Below, piece by piece: positions 29,974 to 30,199 of a DNA stretch of 30,199 nucleotides. Within the stretch, counting starts at the first letter, position 1, and every line of letters begins with the position of its first letter. The position numbers and the translations under genes are program-made. The stretch is from Linderina pennispora. Lineage: Eukaryota > Kickxellomycota > Kickxellomycetes > Kickxellales > Kickxellaceae. The notes below the pieces were generated by a model that did not search any database, was not told where the DNA came from, and saw only the letters and a list, made by a program, of their open reading frames with translations. The DNA lies in contig NW_024468366.1 in the NCBI RefSeq assembly GCF_002104995.1, positions 1-30,199 of the forward strand. Direction: 5' to 3'.

Positions 29974-30199
29974 ACCGGGCACTGGAGGTGGTTTGGAGTG
30001 GGATGCCTATGACCCGATTCCTTTGGCCTGCCTGTTCTCTGCCGACAGCCCACAAGCTCCCACGCTTGCCGACATGCAAACTGCTCGCATTGATGTACCC
30101 CCCAGCGATGGCTGGTTCAACAAAAAAACAGGTGCAAAGCGAGACTCGTCCAGAAGCCTGCCGCGTCTGAGTGCTGGCTATCCCGGCGCCAAGGACCGG

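Larger units (their letters stand above)
28515..30199 (-). repeat. Right arm of large inverted repeat (runs off window)
   Basis: Reverse complement of about 1175-2868. Matching begins near 28515 and is still continuing at the last base, so the arm probably extends beyond the window toward a copy of the sequence upstream of 1175. Confidence 0.93.
29562..30199. other. Upstream region of pirin copy 2
   Basis: Right-arm copy of the pirin promoter region, including the CATAAAAAG box (about 29695-29703 on the plus strand as its complement) and the flipped segment. No gene seen. A short open frame on the plus strand (29988-30170) has a counterpart in the left arm but shows no domain. Confidence 0.55.

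Noticed and set aside
1-30199. tRNA, rRNA, CRISPR arrays, complete transposons
   Set aside because: I saw no cloverleaf with a B-box (GGTTCGA-type) motif, no rRNA core, no spaced direct-repeat array, and no transposase, integrase or reverse-transcriptase motifs in any frame read.

Overview
The window reads as nuclear DNA of an early-diverging filamentous fungus. The genes are eukaryotic and mostly intronless or carry short GT..AG introns (61-84 bp). They include COMPASS, TFIID/SAGA and EMC subunits and a nuclear-encoded mitochondrial DNA polymerase. A secreted GH46 chitosanase, a CYP505-type P450-reductase fusion, an MCM8 helicase and a receiver-phosphodiesterase fusion point to a non-Dikarya lineage, most likely Zoopagomycota/Kickxellomycotina (Coemansia-like). 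That placement is an inference from gene content; no marker gene proves it.

Layout. 1-2.87 kb: 5' part of a chitosanase gene (minus, cut by the window edge), divergent from an intact pirin gene (plus). 3.1-6.7 kb: a decaying CYP505 gene (minus) whose heme and FMN half is still open while its FAD/NADPH half is broken. 7.7-12.0 kb: a full-length ABCC transporter. 12.25-12.43 kb: a relic of UDP-glucose:glycoprotein glucosyltransferase. 12.6-18.3 kb: SWD2 and TAF12 (plus), then the mitochondrial DNA polymerase gene (minus, tail to tail with TAF12). 18.5-19.4 kb: EMC2 (plus), sharing a 190-bp divergent promoter with the polymerase. 19.8-23.2 kb: a cyclic-nucleotide phosphodiesterase (minus) that, once three exons are joined, carries an N-terminal two-component receiver domain, the layout of Dictyostelium RegA. 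24.4-25.4 kb: NEM1-type phosphatase (plus). 25.4-28.4 kb: MCM8 (minus, five coding segments), with frame breaks confined to its 5' part. 28.5-30.2 kb: an inverted second copy of the pirin segment, with three single-base deletions in the pirin frame.

The most striking structure is the pair of inverted arms (about 1175-2868 and 28515-30199) that frame almost the whole window. The pirin copies differ by 8 substitutions, 7 of them silent, plus 3 single-base deletions, all in the right copy. A segment of about 50 bp upstream of pirin is flipped in one arm relative to the other. All single-base frame breaks in the right part of the window lie between 27.7 and 29.4 kb, so local assembly error near a contig end has to be weighed against real gene decay.

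The housekeeping genes do not form one pathway. Together they cover chromatin and transcription (SWD2, TAF12), mitochondrial DNA replication (MIP1), ER membrane insertion and lipid control (EMC2, NEM1), cAMP signalling (receiver-PDE) and recombination repair (MCM8). The left flank is accessory: secreted chitosanase, pirin, P450 and ABC transporter.
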